Assembly (NCBI GenBank): GCA_902594395.1
Contig: CACJLZ010000004.1
Location: forward strand, 1 to 55,497
Reading direction: 5' to 3'
From: an uncultured Pelagibacteraceae bacterium
GTDB taxonomy: Bacteria; Pseudomonadota; Alphaproteobacteria; Pelagibacterales; Pelagibacteraceae
Length of the DNA stretch: 55,497 nt
This document shows positions 54,455 to 55,497 of the stretch, piece after piece (positions within the stretch are counted from its first letter, which is position 1; the number at the start of each line of letters is the position of its first letter). Below the pieces are notes generated by a model that worked only from the letters and a program-made list of their open reading frames with translations, was not told the DNA's origin and did no database searches. A program made the position numbers and the translations under genes.

Positions 54455-55497
54455 ATGGAAATAATAAATAATTTTTCTGAAGTATTTTTATCTGTCTGGA
54501 ATAGAGGGATATTAGGAGTAGATATTTTCCAAATATTAATTGGTATTGGAATATTTTTAATTTTTTTAATTTTTAGAGGATTAATCAGTAAACTTATTAT
54601 TAAAAAATTGGAAATAATTTCCAAGAGAACTACTAATAAATTAGATGATACTTTTGTGTCTGCATTGATTGGACCAGCAAGATTCTTACCGATTGTTTTA
54701 GGTTTTTTTATAGCAAGTTATTATATGACTTTTTCAATCGAAGGCAGAGAGGTTGTTGACACAATAAATAGAACTTTGATAACAATTTTAATTTTTTGGG
54801 TGATGCACCAAATTATTGAGCCCGTGTCATATATATTAAGTGGACTTGATAAACTTTTAACAAGAGAATTAATTGGGTGGATCATTAAATCCTTAAAAAT
54901 ACTTATTTTTATTTTAGGTCTAGCAGCTGTTCTAGAACTCTGGGGAATAAAGATAGGACCAATTATTGCTGGTCTTGGTTTATTTGGTGTTGCAGTAGCT
55001 TTAGGTGCTCAAGATTTATTTAAAAATTTGATTTCAGGTATTTTAGTTTTGGTTGAAAAAAGATTCAAAATTGGTGATTGGATATTAGTAGAGGGAATTA
55101 TAGAGGGTATAGTTGAAAAAATTGGATTTAGATCAACAACGATAAGAAAGTTTGATAAATCACTGGCAATAATTCCTAATTTTCAATTTGCCGAAAATGC
55201 AGTTGTCAATGTCAGCGAAACTTCTAATTGGTTAATAAGCTGGATTATAACTCTTCAATATGACACAACAGTTGATCAATTAAAAACGATAAGAAATGAA
55301 ATTGAAGATCACATTCAAAAAAGTGAAGACTTTAATACTAGTATAGGAATCGCAGTAAGAGTTGACAAATTCTCTGATAGTTCAATTGATATGTATGTGC
55401 GTTGTTTTACTAAATCAGATAGTTGGAACGAGTGGTTATCAGTAAAAGAGAAATTAGCAATTGAAATAAAAAAGATTGTTGAAAAAAACAAAGCGTC
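54455..55497 (+). CDS. MscS-family mechanosensitive channel (3' end cut by window)
   Basis: About 347 residues are visible before the window ends. Four or so membrane helices are followed by the MscS pore helix GLGLFGVAVALGAQDLFKNLISGILVL (TM3-like, Gly/Ala-rich), then the beta domain FKIGDWILVEGIIEGIVEKIGFRSTTIRKFDKSLAIIPN, the MscS signature. It releases solutes on osmotic downshock. The ATG at 54455 is 2 bp past hemD. The C-terminus is outside the window. Confidence 0.92.
   Translation, partial: MEIINNFSEVFLSVWNRGILGVDIFQILIGIGIFLIFLIFRGLISKLIIKKLEIISKRTTNKLDDTFVSALIGPARFLPIVLGFFIASYYMTFSIEGREVVDTINRTLITILIFWVMHQIIEPVSYILSGLDKLLTRELIGWIIKSLKILIFILGLAAVLELWGIKIGPIIAGLGLFGVAVALGAQDLFKNLISGILVLVEKRFKIGDWILVEGIIEGIVEKIGFRSTTIRKFDKSLAIIPNFQFAENAVVNVSETSNWLISWIITLQYDTTVDQLKTIRNEIEDHIQKSEDFNTSIGIAVRVDKFSDSSIDMYVRCFTKSDSWNEWLSVKEKLAIEIKKIVEKNKA

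Noticed and set aside
54412..54624. 70-codon minus-strand frame over the hemD end
   Set aside because: It overlaps the start of the MscS-family gene, whose plus-strand frame is open to the window end and shows the family signature.

Overview
The window is about 55 kb of a very AT-rich, tightly packed genome whose gene order and protein sequences point to SAR11 (Pelagibacterales, Alphaproteobacteria). The grounds are the many 1-11 bp gene overlaps, almost no intergenic DNA (the largest gap is about 280 bp), and classic alphaproteobacterial neighbourhoods: DUF3576-leuS-lptE-holA, parB-parA-rsmG-mnmG-mnmE-rho, hemE / oriC / ppsR-maf-aroE-coaE-dnaQ, hslVU / hisBHAFE, and rpe-heparinase-purH. It is almost all core chromosome. 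I saw no rRNA, CRISPR array, transposase or prophage.

Layout. 1-6.7 kb: end of sfsA, then map, purB, purC, purS, purQ, purL, bolA, grxD, all forward. 6.7-8.3 kb: a small disrupted or variable spot with a methyltransferase, a 3' fragment of ribosomal protein S4 (rpsD) joined to a 5' fragment of yggS, and a divergent ThiE/TenI-like gene. 8.3-9.3 kb: a major porin, probably highly expressed. 9.4-14.1 kb: DUF3576 lipoprotein, leuS, lptE, holA. 14.1-23.5 kb (reverse): parB, parA, rsmG (with a near-perfect parS inside the coding sequence), mnmG, mnmE, rho, hemJ, hemH, hemE. 23.48-23.76 kb: the probable replication origin, with DnaA-box-like sites. 23.8-29.1 kb: ppsR, maf, aroE, coaE, dnaQ, secB (reverse), fxsA (reverse), a Tim44-domain protein and an Smr protein. 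29-35 kb: hslU/hslV (reverse), then hisB-H-A-F-E, a HIT protein and a GNAT protein. 35-40 kb: lolA, ftsK, a degenerate UbiH-like protein, a LON-domain protein, a sulfotransferase. 40.3-45 kb: tRNA-Gly(GCC), phhB, purH, a heparinase-like gene, rpe, a small membrane protein. 45-50.4 kb: a sodium:solute symporter pair and acetyl-CoA synthetase (an acetate-type uptake and activation cluster), with an uncharacterised gene and an EVE-domain gene. 50.4-55.5 kb: an SGNH-like gene that looks inserted between tsaD and the EVE gene, then tsaD, hemC, hemD and a truncated mscS.

Functionally the window carries the purine branch purB/C/S/Q/L/H, part of histidine synthesis, most late heme steps (hemC, D, E, H, J), the ParABS/oriC segregation and replication-initiation locus, and envelope biogenesis genes (lptE, lolA, secB, porin). 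The most notable irregularities are the yggS-rpsD chimera at 7.27-7.72 kb, the SGNH insertion with a 15-bp direct-repeat scar that copies the start of the EVE gene, a canonical EF-hand loop inside the symporter, and a histone-tail-like lysine-rich extension on acetyl-CoA synthetase. I did not find a clearly new multi-gene system.
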